Positions 42,614 through 51,147 of a DNA stretch of 64,000 nt are shown here, in pieces. The first letter of the stretch is position 1, and every line of letters starts with the position of its first letter. A program made the position numbers and the translations under genes. A model generated the notes under the pieces. The model was not told the DNA's origin. It saw only the letters and a program-made list of their open reading frames with translations, and searched no databases. The stretch covers positions 1 to 64,000 of the forward strand of contig CAZOXM010000011.1 in assembly GCA_964583825.1 (NCBI GenBank), written 5' to 3'. This stretch comes from GCA-1730015 sp964583825 (GTDB lineage: Bacteria > Pseudomonadota > Gammaproteobacteria > Granulosicoccales > Granulosicoccaceae).

Positions 42614-42769
42614 TAGGGTGTTGAAAACGTTATGAGCGACGGTCTGAGTAGGCCCGTGATCACTGTAATAATAGCTGCCGAAAAAGCGCAGTTTATGGGT
42701 TATAAATGAGCATGTTGACGCAGCACTTAACGCCCTCAGACCTGGCGCAATAGTTTTTCAACGTCCTGC
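42613..42769 (+). repeat. Dispersed MITE-like repeat, copy 3 (full length)
   Basis: The most complete copy, about 157 bases. The left end GTAGGGTGTTGAAAACG (42613-42629) and right end AGTTTTTCAACGTCCTGC (42752-42769) form imperfect terminal inverted repeats. The middle matches copy 1 (left half) and copy 2 (right half), including AAAGCGCAGTTTATGGG and TTAACGCCCTCAG. It has no coding capacity. It sits between dctP and dctQ, within what is normally one operon, overlapping the last base of the dctP stop. Confidence 0.85.
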
Positions 42770-42783
42770 GCGTGTTGAATGTC

Positions 42784-42810
42784 ACACGGACTCCGTACCG
42801 GAGTCCGTGT
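42784..42810 (+). other. Perfect 12-bp hairpin before dctQ
   Basis: ACACGGACTCCG, TAC, CGGAGTCCGTGT: a perfect stem with a three-base loop, 25 bases before the dctQ ATG. No U-run follows, so it is probably not a terminator. Such stems after a binding-protein gene often protect the upstream message and reduce expression of the permease genes. Confidence 0.7.
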
Positions 42811-42835
42811 ATCGATAGCTTCAAAGAAAAATAAA

Positions 42836-43546
42836 ATGGACTGGAAGCCCTTTCTCGGTTTGCCATTGTGGTTCTGGCTCTTTGTACTACCCACCGCGCT
42901 GGTGCTGTTTTGTGCTGCGTTCAAACGGTTGGCTGGCAAACTCATGGCGCCGATATGGGCTTTGTTGAACAGGATCTATGACATCTCCGGTGTAATAGCG
43001 GCGATGTTTATGGTGTCGATACTTCTGATCATTGTCGTGCAAATGCTGGCACGGTGGTTTGAATTCAAATTTCCGGGCTCCACCGACTACGCTGGCTATG
43101 CCATGGCTGCCACATCGTTTTTCGCACTGGCCCATGCGCTAAATCGTGGTGCCCATATTCGCGTTTCAATATTGTTAAACCTAAACAACACCACGCGATA
43201 CTGGCTTAACGCGTTTGCGATGTTTGTGGCAGCACTCACCGCAACTTACTTTGCACGATTTGCCATCAAGACCAATCTGTTTTCCGAAATGCTGAACGAT
43301 CGTACACAGGGGCTTGATCAGGTCCCTGAAAAGTTACTGACCGCAGTGAAAATGCTGGGCAGCGCTCCTTCGAAGTGGGGTGAAATGTGGGCGCAGTCCG
43401 GGTCCGAGTGGGTTTACACACCGATGTGGCTGCCACAGCTTTCGATGTCGATCGGTTCGGTGTTACTGGCGATCGCACTGTGGGACAACCTGACACGCCT
43501 CGTCATTCATGGAGAGAGTGCGATCAAAGTTGAGACAGTCGAATGA
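42836..43546 (+). CDS. dctQ: TRAP transporter small permease
   Basis: The 236-residue DctQ-type protein has four main membrane helices (for example LFVLPTALVLFCAA, AAMFMVSILLIIVVQMLARW, MFVAALTATYFARF). The family motif ALAHALNRGAHIRVSIL (about residues 95-111) is present. It pairs with DctM in the inner membrane. I chose MDWKPF at 42836; an open frame 19 codons longer passes through the hairpin. The end overlaps dctM by four bases (ATGA). The insert of about 70 residues between helices 3 and 4 is longer than in minimal DctQ proteins. Confidence 0.88.
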   Translation: MDWKPFLGLPLWFWLFVLPTALVLFCAAFKRLAGKLMAPIWALLNRIYDISGVIAAMFMVSILLIIVVQMLARWFEFKFPGSTDYAGYAMAATSFFALAHALNRGAHIRVSILLNLNNTTRYWLNAFAMFVAALTATYFARFAIKTNLFSEMLNDRTQGLDQVPEKLLTAVKMLGSAPSKWGEMWAQSGSEWVYTPMWLPQLSMSIGSVLLAIALWDNLTRLVIHGESAIKVETVE

Positions 43547-44850
43547 CAGAGTTCTATGCAACGATTATTTTCCTGTTTGTGCTGTTCACCTTGCTCGGCT
43601 GCTCAGTCTGGATAGGGCTGGCATTGATGGGTGTCGCATGGGTGGGTATGGAACTGTTTACCTCCCGTCCTGCGGGGGATGCGATGATCACCACAATCTG
43701 GACCAGTTCCAGTAGCTGGACGCTGACTGCGCTGCCGATGTTTATCTGGATGGGTGAAATTCTTTACCGCACCCGTTTGTCAGAAGATATGTTTCGCGGT
43801 CTTGCACCGTGGATGCGCTGGTTGCCGGGTGGGCTACTGCATACAAACATTGCCGGCTGTACTATTTTTGCTGCGGTCTCCGGTAGTTCGGCGGCCACGC
43901 TGACCACGGTCGGCAAGATGTCGATACCCGAGCTTCGTGCCCGTGGATACCCGGAATACATGATCATCGGTACGCTGGCCGGGGCTGCAACACTGGGTCT
44001 GATGATACCGCCGTCGCTGACGCTGATTGTGTACGGAGTGACCATTAACGAAAGCATCACAAAGTTGTTTCTGGCCGGCATTCTGCCCGGACTCGTTTTG
44101 GCGGGTTTGTTTATGGCTTACATCATCTGCTGGCACTATTTTAAACCGGGACAACGCCCGGCGGCCGAGCCGTCGATGTCGCTTGCACAGATGTTTCAGG
44201 AAAGTCGATTTTTGATCCCGGTGCTGGCGCTGGTATTCGTCGTCATCGGATCGATGTATTTTGGCTGGGCGACGGCAACGGAAGCTGCTGCCGTTGGTGT
44301 GATTGGCGCATTGCTGCTGGCAGCGATTCAACGCTCCCTTAACTGGCAGACATTCACTACCAGTCTGATGGGGGCAACACGAACGTCCGCAATGATCGCG
44401 TTGATTCTGATGGGGGCGGCATTCCTCTCTTTGGCCATGGGTTTTACCGGTTTACCACGTGCACTAGCCGGGTGGATCGACGGTATGGACCTCTCCCCGC
44501 TGGTGCTGATAATTGCACTCACGGTTTTCTATATTATTCTCGGTATGTTCCTCGATGGTATTTCGTCGGTGGTCCTGACGATGGCCATCGTCGAGCCGAT
44601 GATAAGACAAGCAGGGATCGATGTTATCTGGTTCGGGATTTTTGTGGTCGTCGTGGTAGAGATGGCGCAAGTGACTCCGCCGATCGGATTTAACCTCTTT
44701 GTACTGCAGGGGATGACTAATCACGAAATATCATACATCGCTAAGACTGCCATACCCATGGTCCTGTTGATGATTCTAATGGTGGCGATACTGGTGGTTT
44801 GGCCGGAGCTGGCTACCTGGTTGCCGGAGAACGCGAGGCGATCTACTTAA
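43543..44850 (+). CDS. dctM: TRAP transporter large permease
   Basis: The 435-residue DctM-type protein has about 12 membrane helices and forms the sodium-driven transport channel. Family blocks are FAAVSGSSAATLTTVGKM (about residues 107-124), GLMIPPSLTLIVYGV and GMFLDGISSVVLTMAIVEPM, then EMAQVTPPIGFNLFVLQG. Its ATG lies in the dctQ stop (ATGA), so translation is coupled. The next gene is 114 bases further on. Confidence 0.95.
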   Translation: MTEFYATIIFLFVLFTLLGCSVWIGLALMGVAWVGMELFTSRPAGDAMITTIWTSSSSWTLTALPMFIWMGEILYRTRLSEDMFRGLAPWMRWLPGGLLHTNIAGCTIFAAVSGSSAATLTTVGKMSIPELRARGYPEYMIIGTLAGAATLGLMIPPSLTLIVYGVTINESITKLFLAGILPGLVLAGLFMAYIICWHYFKPGQRPAAEPSMSLAQMFQESRFLIPVLALVFVVIGSMYFGWATATEAAAVGVIGALLLAAIQRSLNWQTFTTSLMGATRTSAMIALILMGAAFLSLAMGFTGLPRALAGWIDGMDLSPLVLIIALTVFYIILGMFLDGISSVVLTMAIVEPMIRQAGIDVIWFGIFVVVVVEMAQVTPPIGFNLFVLQGMTNHEISYIAKTAIPMVLLMILMVAILVVWPELATWLPENARRST

Positions 44851-44964
44851 AGGCTTACCCGTAGTCACCGGTGGCGTAGCCGCCGGACGCTACGGCAAAC
44901 AGAAAATCACACCCCGACCGATTCAGGTCTACAATCCAAGTATACGTCAATATAAATCCTGTTA

Positions 44965-46344
44965 ATGATAGAACCCTTTGTTTACGGCGGACGAGATCCC
45001 GCCACGCCGGTTACACTGATTACATCCGGCGCTTACTCTCGATTTTTCAATAAACTCACGCAAACCCAGAAGCATTGGGTGGAGCAAAACGGATTTTCCG
45101 GTAAGTCGGGCCAGTTGCTTGCTCTGCCGTCGACGGACGGGTCGATTGAACGGTTGGTTTTCGGTGTCTGTAATCTGGACAACTACTTTGCTATCGCCGA
45201 TCTGCCACTGAAACTGCCACCAGGTGTGTATTCACTGGAGGGCACCGGTGTGAAATCGCGACTGGAGTCACTCGCCATTGGCTGGGGGCTGGGGTGCTAT
45301 CAGTTCGACAAATACAAAAATCAAAAACCGATCGATGCAAAATTAAAGTTACCGAATTCTGCAAACCATCCGCGTATTCAGGGAATGGTAGCGGCGTGTT
45401 CGCGAGTCCGGGATCTAATCAATACACCAGCTGAGGATATGATGCCTCAGCATCTGTCGGCCGTGGTGGCGGAGTTGGCGCAAACCTATGCCGCTGACTT
45501 TGAAGAAATAGTCGGCGATGATCTGATGGCAGAAAATTATCCGTGTATCTATACGGTGGGTCGGGCGAGCGTCAACGCACCCCGCTTAATTGAGTTGAAC
45601 TGGGGAGAAGACAGTCACCCGCAAGTGACTCTGGTGGGAAAGGGCATTTGCTTTGACAGCGGTGGCCTGGATATCAAACCGGCAGCCGGCATGCGCACCA
45701 TGAAAAAGGATATGGGCGGGGCGGCACAGGTGATCGGTCTCGCCCAGCTGATTATGGCACTGGAACTGCCAATCAGGCTTCGTGTGCTGATACCTGCGGC
45801 CGAGAATGCGATTTCAAGCAACAGCTATCGACCGGGTGATGTATTAAAAACACGCAGCGGACTCACCGTTGAAATTGATAATACCGACGCCGAAGGGCGC
45901 CTGGTACTTTGCGATGCGCTGGTTGAAGCCTGCGAAAGCAAACCTGATTTGGTCATCGACTTCGCGACACTCACTGGCGCTGCCCGTGTGGCGGTGGGTA
46001 CGGAGATCGCTGCATTCTTTTGCAACAACCGGGAACTTGCCGAGGAGGTTCGAGTGGCCGGTGAATCGGTAGATGATCCGACCTGGGAGCTACCGCTGCA
46101 CAAAGGGTACAAGTCGCTGCTCGACAGTTATGTGGCAGATACCCTGAACAGTGCGGCGACACCGTTCGGTGGTGCGACCACAGCGGCGCTTTATCTGCAA
46201 AATTTTGTCGATCGGGAAATCAGTTGGGTGCACTTTGACATCATGGCATGGAACAGCCGTAAACGTGCCGGGCGGCCGATTGGTGGCGAGGCCATGGGTG
46301 TACGGGCGATGTATGATGTACTCGAAAAAAGGTTTACGTCATAG
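44965..46344 (+). CDS. M17 leucyl aminopeptidase family protein
   Basis: A 459-residue di-metal aminopeptidase that removes N-terminal amino acids from peptides in the cytoplasm. Seen are the metal/substrate segment GKGICFDSGGLDIKP (about residues 226-240), the second Lys in MKKDMGGAAQVIG, and the signature NTDAEGRLVLCDAL with Asp and Glu metal ligands. The sequence is shorter in its N-terminal domain than PepA. It is coupled to the Pro-tRNA editing gene by a one-base overlap (TAGTG). Confidence 0.93.
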   Translation: MIEPFVYGGRDPATPVTLITSGAYSRFFNKLTQTQKHWVEQNGFSGKSGQLLALPSTDGSIERLVFGVCNLDNYFAIADLPLKLPPGVYSLEGTGVKSRLESLAIGWGLGCYQFDKYKNQKPIDAKLKLPNSANHPRIQGMVAACSRVRDLINTPAEDMMPQHLSAVVAELAQTYAADFEEIVGDDLMAENYPCIYTVGRASVNAPRLIELNWGEDSHPQVTLVGKGICFDSGGLDIKPAAGMRTMKKDMGGAAQVIGLAQLIMALELPIRLRVLIPAAENAISSNSYRPGDVLKTRSGLTVEIDNTDAEGRLVLCDALVEACESKPDLVIDFATLTGAARVAVGTEIAAFFCNNRELAEEVRVAGESVDDPTWELPLHKGYKSLLDSYVADTLNSAATPFGGATTAALYLQNFVDREISWVHFDIMAWNSRKRAGRPIGGEAMGVRAMYDVLEKRFTS

Positions 46345-46898
46345 TGGCTGAAGAGTCGATTGAACGATTACTGATTGATGGCAGCAGTCCGGCTACACCG
46401 GACGATGTATTTGCCGCACTTGATAAACTGGGCATATCGCACCGCACGATCTCGCACCCGCCGATGCGCACAGTGGCAGACTCCATGGCCATGCGCGATG
46501 GTGTGCCCGGTGGTTATTCGAAGAACCTTTTTTTGCGCAATCGCAAAGGTAAGATGGTCGTGGTCACTTTACTTGAACATCGCACCATTAATTTAAAGTC
46601 ACTCGGCCAGCTGCTGGGTATTGGCAAGCCGAGCTTCGCCAGTGAGCAGCGGCTGATGAACTACCTCGGCGTGATCCCGGGGGCGGTGACTCCGCTGGCC
46701 GTGATCAACGATAATAGTATGGCGGTAACTGCAGTGCTCGACCAGGCGTTGCTGCAAAAAGATCCACTGCACTTTCACCCGTGTGACAACTCAATGACGA
46801 CTACATTGTCGTCTGCTGACTTGTTGAAGTATATGGAGTGCTATCACCAGGCACCAGTCATAGTGGACTTCGATGTAGAGGCACTCCAGGCAGAGTAG
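46344..46898 (+). CDS. Prolyl-tRNA editing protein (ProX/YbaK-like deacylase)
   Basis: A 184-residue stand-alone INS-type editing domain. These free-standing proteins hydrolyse Ala (or Cys) mis-attached to tRNA-Pro. Seen are ISHRTISHPPMRTVADS (about residues 31-47), the catalytic Lys region SKNLFLRNRKGKMVVV, LKSLGQLLGIGKPSFAS and GVIPGAVTPLAVIND. The pattern is that of PrdX/ProXp-ala. Its GTG start overlaps the aminopeptidase stop by one base, an unusual but probably co-translated pair. The next gene is convergent, 24 bases away. Confidence 0.9.
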   Translation: MAEESIERLLIDGSSPATPDDVFAALDKLGISHRTISHPPMRTVADSMAMRDGVPGGYSKNLFLRNRKGKMVVVTLLEHRTINLKSLGQLLGIGKPSFASEQRLMNYLGVIPGAVTPLAVINDNSMAVTAVLDQALLQKDPLHFHPCDNSMTTTLSSADLLKYMECYHQAPVIVDFDVEALQAE

Positions 46899-46922
46899 AT
46901 GGAGGCTGATAAGCGACGCAGG

Positions 46923-47699
46923 CTAGTTCCCCTGCCAGCGTGGCTCGCGCTTGGCGAGAAAAGCTTCCAGCCCCTCGCGAAAATCTGCGCTTGTGTAACA
47001 CTTAACGATCAGGTCGGCATCATCAATGGCGGCTGACTGTTCTCTGATGCGTCGCAACGCTTCTTTGGTAGCAGCGATAGTCAGAGGCGCTTTGTGCTGC
47101 ATATCGGCCGCGAGTTGCTGTGCTCTGGTGTAGGGGTCTGCGGTAATTTCGTTAAGCAAGCCGCACTGTTTTGCATCCTCGGCGCCCATCAGTGTGGACA
47201 TCAGCAGTAACTCCCGGGTTTTAGCGGCACCGATCAGATGGCAGAGTCTCGACAGGTTGCCCACCGAAAGACAATTGCCGAGCGTTCTTGCAATTGGAAA
47301 ACCAAAGCGCATGTCTGGTGACGCAACGCGCAGGTCACAGCAGGCGGCAATCGCCGCACCACCACCGGTGCAGGCACCCTGAATTGCTGCGATCACCGGA
47401 ACAGGGATGGATTCCAGGTTCCCCAGCACCGTGTCCATTCGGCGTTCGTAGTCCAGCGCATGCTGTTCGGTGGTGAACTCGCGAAAGCGGGAAATATCGG
47501 TGCCGGCGGCGAAGGCCTTGTCTCCGGCGCCGCGAATAATCAGTGCAGCTACATCGGTTTGCGGGCCATGCAGGGAGGCCGCGATTTCCGCCAGAGCGTC
47601 GTACATTTCGAAAGTCAGTGCATTGCGAGCCTGGGGTCGATTCAGCGTGATTGTACCGATGCGGTTTTCTACACGGTAGATGATATCCGTTGAATCCAT
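46923..47699 (-). CDS. Crotonase (enoyl-CoA hydratase/isomerase) family protein
   Basis: A 258-residue crotonase-fold protein acting on a CoA thioester. The oxyanion-hole segments AFAAGTDISRF (about residues 62-72) and IQGACTGGGAAIAACCDLRV (core: GACTGGGAAIAA) are present. The usual hydratase Glu motif (PE-x(3)-G) is replaced by FGFPIARTLGNCLS, and the second Glu position reads STLMGAEDAKQCG. A simple enoyl-CoA hydratase reaction is therefore doubtful; an isomerase, hydrolase or racemase-like activity is possible. It is divergent from the molybdopterin oxidoreductase gene. Confidence 0.88.
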   Translation of the reverse strand: MDSTDIIYRVENRIGTITLNRPQARNALTFEMYDALAEIAASLHGPQTDVAALIIRGAGDKAFAAGTDISRFREFTTEQHALDYERRMDTVLGNLESIPVPVIAAIQGACTGGGAAIAACCDLRVASPDMRFGFPIARTLGNCLSVGNLSRLCHLIGAAKTRELLLMSTLMGAEDAKQCGLLNEITADPYTRAQQLAADMQHKAPLTIAATKEALRRIREQSAAIDDADLIVKCYTSADFREGLEAFLAKREPRWQGN

Positions 47700-47769
47700 A
47701 GTGGCTCTCTATGTTGTTCTGGTGTGGAGAAGGGCTTCGACGTATAGTGAAACACGTTAGTGTATCAAT

Positions 47770-47790
47770 GTGCCACTGTCACTCTGGCAC
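47770..47790. promoter_or_regulatory. Inverted repeat between crotonase and oxidoreductase genes
   Basis: GTGCCA and TGGCAC separated by nine bases, in the divergent gap 43 bases before the oxidoreductase start. It could be a shared operator. No cobalamin riboswitch core was found around it. Confidence 0.3.
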
Positions 47791-47832
47791 CTGCAGTCTA
47801 TACCGTTAATTTTGAACATAAAATAACGCACT

Positions 47833-49908
47833 ATGGAACGATCTCATCTCAGGGTTCACTCCACCTGTCCGCATGATTGCCCGAGTACCTGTGCGCTGGA
47901 AATAGAAAAGCTCGATGCGCGGACTATTGGGCGCGTTTATGGTGCGCAAAATCCCTATACCGCCGGCGTGGTATGCGCCAAGGTGGCACGCTATGCGGAG
48001 CGGATTCACCACCCTGATCGCCTGTCGCAGCCGCTGCGTCGAATAAACCCGAAGTCTGAACTCGTCGGAAAGTTCGAGCCTGTCAGCTGGGACGATGCGC
48101 TGGATATCGTGGCGGACCGGTTTCAACGGCTAATCGTTGAATACGGTGCAGAATCAATCTGGCCGTACCACTATGCGGGAACCATGGGTCTGGTGCAGCG
48201 CGACGGTCTGGAGCGCCTGCGCCATTGTCTGGGCACATCGAGGCAACACTCCACCTTCTGTACCACGCTGGCTGACGCCGGCTGGATTGCAGGCGTTGGC
48301 GCTAAACGCGGGTCGGACTCAAGGCTGATTGCACAAAGTGAACTGGTGGTGGTCTGGGGCGGCAACCCGGTGAACACCCAGGTTAACCTCATGCACCACA
48401 TATCGCTGGCGAGAAAAAGCGGTGCGCGTCTGGTGGTCGTTGATCCGTACCTGACAGCCACAGCGGAAAAGGCCGACATGCATTTGATGCTCAAACCAGG
48501 CACTGACGGTGCGCTGGCCTGTGCCGTCATGCATGTTATTTTGCGCGATGGTCTTGAAGACAGCGATTATCTGGATACACGCACGGATTTCGACGCTGCT
48601 GTGCGACAACACCTGAGTAGTTGTAACCCGCAGTGGGCCGCAGACATTACCGGTCTCACCGTGACCGAGATAGAGGCATTTGCTGCGCTATATGCGTCGA
48701 CTAAAAAAAGTTTCATTCGAACCGGCTACGGTTTTTCGCGCTCGCGCAATGGTTCAGTCAACATGCATGCAGTTACCTGCCTGCCCGCACTCACCGGGGC
48801 ATGGCGTGTTCGTGGTGGTGGCGCACTCTACAGCAATGCGCATCTTTACCCGGTCGATAAAACGCTGATTGAGGGGACCGATGTATTGCAACCAGAAATC
48901 CGCGTTTTTGATCAGTCCAGAATCGGAGATGTGCTCACTGGTAACCCGCAGGACTTACAGGATGGACCACCGGTAAAAGCGCTCTTTGTACAAAACACCA
49001 ACCCGGCAGTAGTTGCGCCCGAATCGGCCAAAGTGCAGAGAGGGCTGATGCGCGATGATCTGTTTGTATGCGTGCACGAGCAGTTTCTAACGGATACGGC
49101 GCAACTGGCTGATCTGGTGTTGCCCGCGACCATGTTTGCCGAACACGATGATCTCTATGTCGCCGGTGGTCACACACATATTCAAATGACGAAAGCGATC
49201 ATCGAGCCTTTCGCACAGTCGCGCAGTAATCACGATGTATTGTGTGCGCTGGCTACGCGGCTGGGGCTGCAGCATCCGGGCTTTGAGCTTACCGCCTGGG
49301 AATTATGCGACGAAACGCTAAAACGCTCCGGATTGCCGGACGCCAGTACCCTGCTCGAGAAAAAATGGCACGATTGTCTTGTCTCATTTGAAGAGGGCAA
49401 CTTCCATAACGGTTTTGCTACCGACGACGGTCGGTTTCACTTTAAGCCGGACTGGCGCAGCCTTGGTCCGCGACATCAACAGATGCCCGCACTGCCCACA
49501 CACTGGGATGTGGTTGATTCCAGCAACGAGGCTTATCCGCTGCGCTTGGTTGCCGCGCCTGCGAGGCAATTTCTGAACACCACTTTTACCGAGACAGTCA
49601 CTTCAGTAAAAAAAGAGAAGCGACCTACCTTGCTCATGCATCCGATGGACATGCAATCGCAAAGCCTTGATGACGGGCAGCGAGTTCAGATCCGCAGCAA
49701 GTGTGGCGCTATAACGGCACATGCCCGGGGTTTTAGTGGGCTCCAGTGCGGTACGGTCGTCATGGAAAGCATCTGGCCGAACAGCGCTTTTGAAGGCCGC
49801 CTGGGGGTAAACACGCTTATCAGTGCGGAGCCGGGATACCCGAACGGCGGTGCCGTATTTCACGACACCGCGGTGGCAGTGAGTGCGGCTGCCGCTGACC
49901 TGGTTTGA
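47833..49908 (+). CDS. Molybdopterin oxidoreductase, DMSO reductase family
   Basis: A 691-residue Mo/W bis-MGD enzyme of the DMSO reductase superfamily. The N-terminal [4Fe-4S] motif is C12-x3-C16-x3-C20-x27-C48 (STCPHDCPSTC). The cofactor regions follow: WDDALDIVADRF, VVWGGNPVNTQVNLMHHI, LFVQNTNPAVV and the C-terminal cap LRLVAAPARQFLNTTF. It has no Tat signal, so it should be cytoplasmic, and there are no accessory beta or membrane subunits alongside. The closest known kinds are broad (formate dehydrogenase-like, biotin sulfoxide reductase-like); the substrate is unknown. It ends four bases before the convergent amidinotransferase stop. Confidence 0.92.
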   Translation: MERSHLRVHSTCPHDCPSTCALEIEKLDARTIGRVYGAQNPYTAGVVCAKVARYAERIHHPDRLSQPLRRINPKSELVGKFEPVSWDDALDIVADRFQRLIVEYGAESIWPYHYAGTMGLVQRDGLERLRHCLGTSRQHSTFCTTLADAGWIAGVGAKRGSDSRLIAQSELVVVWGGNPVNTQVNLMHHISLARKSGARLVVVDPYLTATAEKADMHLMLKPGTDGALACAVMHVILRDGLEDSDYLDTRTDFDAAVRQHLSSCNPQWAADITGLTVTEIEAFAALYASTKKSFIRTGYGFSRSRNGSVNMHAVTCLPALTGAWRVRGGGALYSNAHLYPVDKTLIEGTDVLQPEIRVFDQSRIGDVLTGNPQDLQDGPPVKALFVQNTNPAVVAPESAKVQRGLMRDDLFVCVHEQFLTDTAQLADLVLPATMFAEHDDLYVAGGHTHIQMTKAIIEPFAQSRSNHDVLCALATRLGLQHPGFELTAWELCDETLKRSGLPDASTLLEKKWHDCLVSFEEGNFHNGFATDDGRFHFKPDWRSLGPRHQQMPALPTHWDVVDSSNEAYPLRLVAAPARQFLNTTFTETVTSVKKEKRPTLLMHPMDMQSQSLDDGQRVQIRSKCGAITAHARGFSGLQCGTVVMESIWPNSAFEGRLGVNTLISAEPGYPNGGAVFHDTAVAVSAAAADLV

Positions 49909-49912
49909 TGCG

Positions 49913-51037
49913 TCAGCTTATCCTGGTTGTGCCGCTCTGATTCGGGAAGTAGTCCTCACAGCCACCCTCGCGATAGACATCTGCCGTAGCGCAGTGAAGC
50001 CCGCCGCCAAACGGGTAGGCGTCTCGAAACGGCTGCGGCAGCACTTCCATGCCGAGCTTGTCCATCTGTTCCATTTGATTGGTTTCACTGGCCTCGACGA
50101 TGACCGTTTTATGATCGAGCACGAGGCAGTTCATCGACAGCCAGACACTGGAATAACAAAGTGGTGGCGGTGCGTTGTGCACCGGTGAGGCTGCATCGAC
50201 AATTTCCCAGTCGTTGTCATTAAATATTTTACGTTGATCGTCGGGCAGTGGCCGGTTCGGATTATTGATAATCAGCCCGGGGCGCAGCGGAACGAATGTC
50301 GCGTCGATATGAATAGGGTAGGGGTCGCCTGGAAAATTAACCGCGTGTACCCGATGATCCGGGAAGTGTCTTTGCAGCCATTGCATGCCACGGCGGTTTG
50401 TTGTGAGTCCGTGCTGACAGAAAAGGTCTTTTCCGAGGCGCATGATATCGGCTGCATCAAAAAGTGGCTCGTTTTCAGTGGTCACGAAATTCAGTGCGGC
50501 TGTACGAGCAAGCCGCTCTTCGATGGTAATTTCGTCGAAGTACCCGGACTGATAGGCATCGTCAGACAATCTGGGTCGGGGCGCCTGCTCCCATTTAAAG
50601 TGCGGGTCTTCATCAAAGTACTTTTGCATGAGCGGGTGATAGGCGAGGTATTCAAAGTAGCGGCATCGAAATGACATTGGAGCACTTAAGATTTCCGGAC
50701 CTACAGTCAACAGGACATCGCGCGGCGGCATGCATCCGAACATGGAGCCGGTGCTGAAATCCGGTGTGACGACCGCCTGGTTCCACTGGATTGGTGTCGG
50801 TCGATCTACCGTGACGCCTCGGCTTTCGAGCAGCGCGGCAAGCTCATCGAGTTGCGCGTTCGCTTTTTCAACGGTCTCAAGCGGCCGCGGTCCCCACATA
50901 CCGCGCATGTCACTGTCTTCCGGTACTTTTGCTTCGGTAGCGGGTTCAGAGGGTGGAATACACGTGTGATCGGCGCGCCCGACGATCACATGTTTCAGAG
51001 GATCAAACTCGTTCCAGGAATTGACTTTCGTTGTCAC
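49913..51037 (-). CDS. Amidinotransferase (glycine amidinotransferase-like)
   Basis: A 374-residue enzyme of the arginine:X amidinotransferase group (GATM/StrB fold). Seen are the N-terminal VNSWNEFDPLKHVIVGRAD (about residues 5-23) and PLFDAADIMRLGKDLFCQ with the active-site Asp. IHIDATFVPLRPGLI contains the catalytic His, and GGGLHCATADVYR the catalytic Cys at about residue 349. It moves the amidino group of arginine to an amine, giving guanidinoacetate if glycine is the acceptor. The GTG start at 51037 has a CGAGGTGA ribosome binding site; a GTG three codons upstream overlaps that site. It lies after a strong terminator, so it has its own promoter. Confidence 0.9.
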   Translation of the reverse strand: MTTKVNSWNEFDPLKHVIVGRADHTCIPPSEPATEAKVPEDSDMRGMWGPRPLETVEKANAQLDELAALLESRGVTVDRPTPIQWNQAVVTPDFSTGSMFGCMPPRDVLLTVGPEILSAPMSFRCRYFEYLAYHPLMQKYFDEDPHFKWEQAPRPRLSDDAYQSGYFDEITIEERLARTAALNFVTTENEPLFDAADIMRLGKDLFCQHGLTTNRRGMQWLQRHFPDHRVHAVNFPGDPYPIHIDATFVPLRPGLIINNPNRPLPDDQRKIFNDNDWEIVDAASPVHNAPPPLCYSSVWLSMNCLVLDHKTVIVEASETNQMEQMDKLGMEVLPQPFRDAYPFGGGLHCATADVYREGGCEDYFPNQSGTTRIS

Positions 51038-51147
51038 CGCGATCACCTCGGGCTGTAAAAACCGAGATCATACCGTTGATGCCGCGAGAGTCGTAGCGCT
51101 GTTTTATTCGGGTGATGTACTCACACGAATACTTGCCGTTTCAGGAT

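Noticed and set aside
47760..47832. Cobalamin riboswitch before the molybdopterin oxidoreductase
   Set aside because: Only a GCCACTG-like string and one short inverted repeat are present; the B12 box and surrounding stems are absent.
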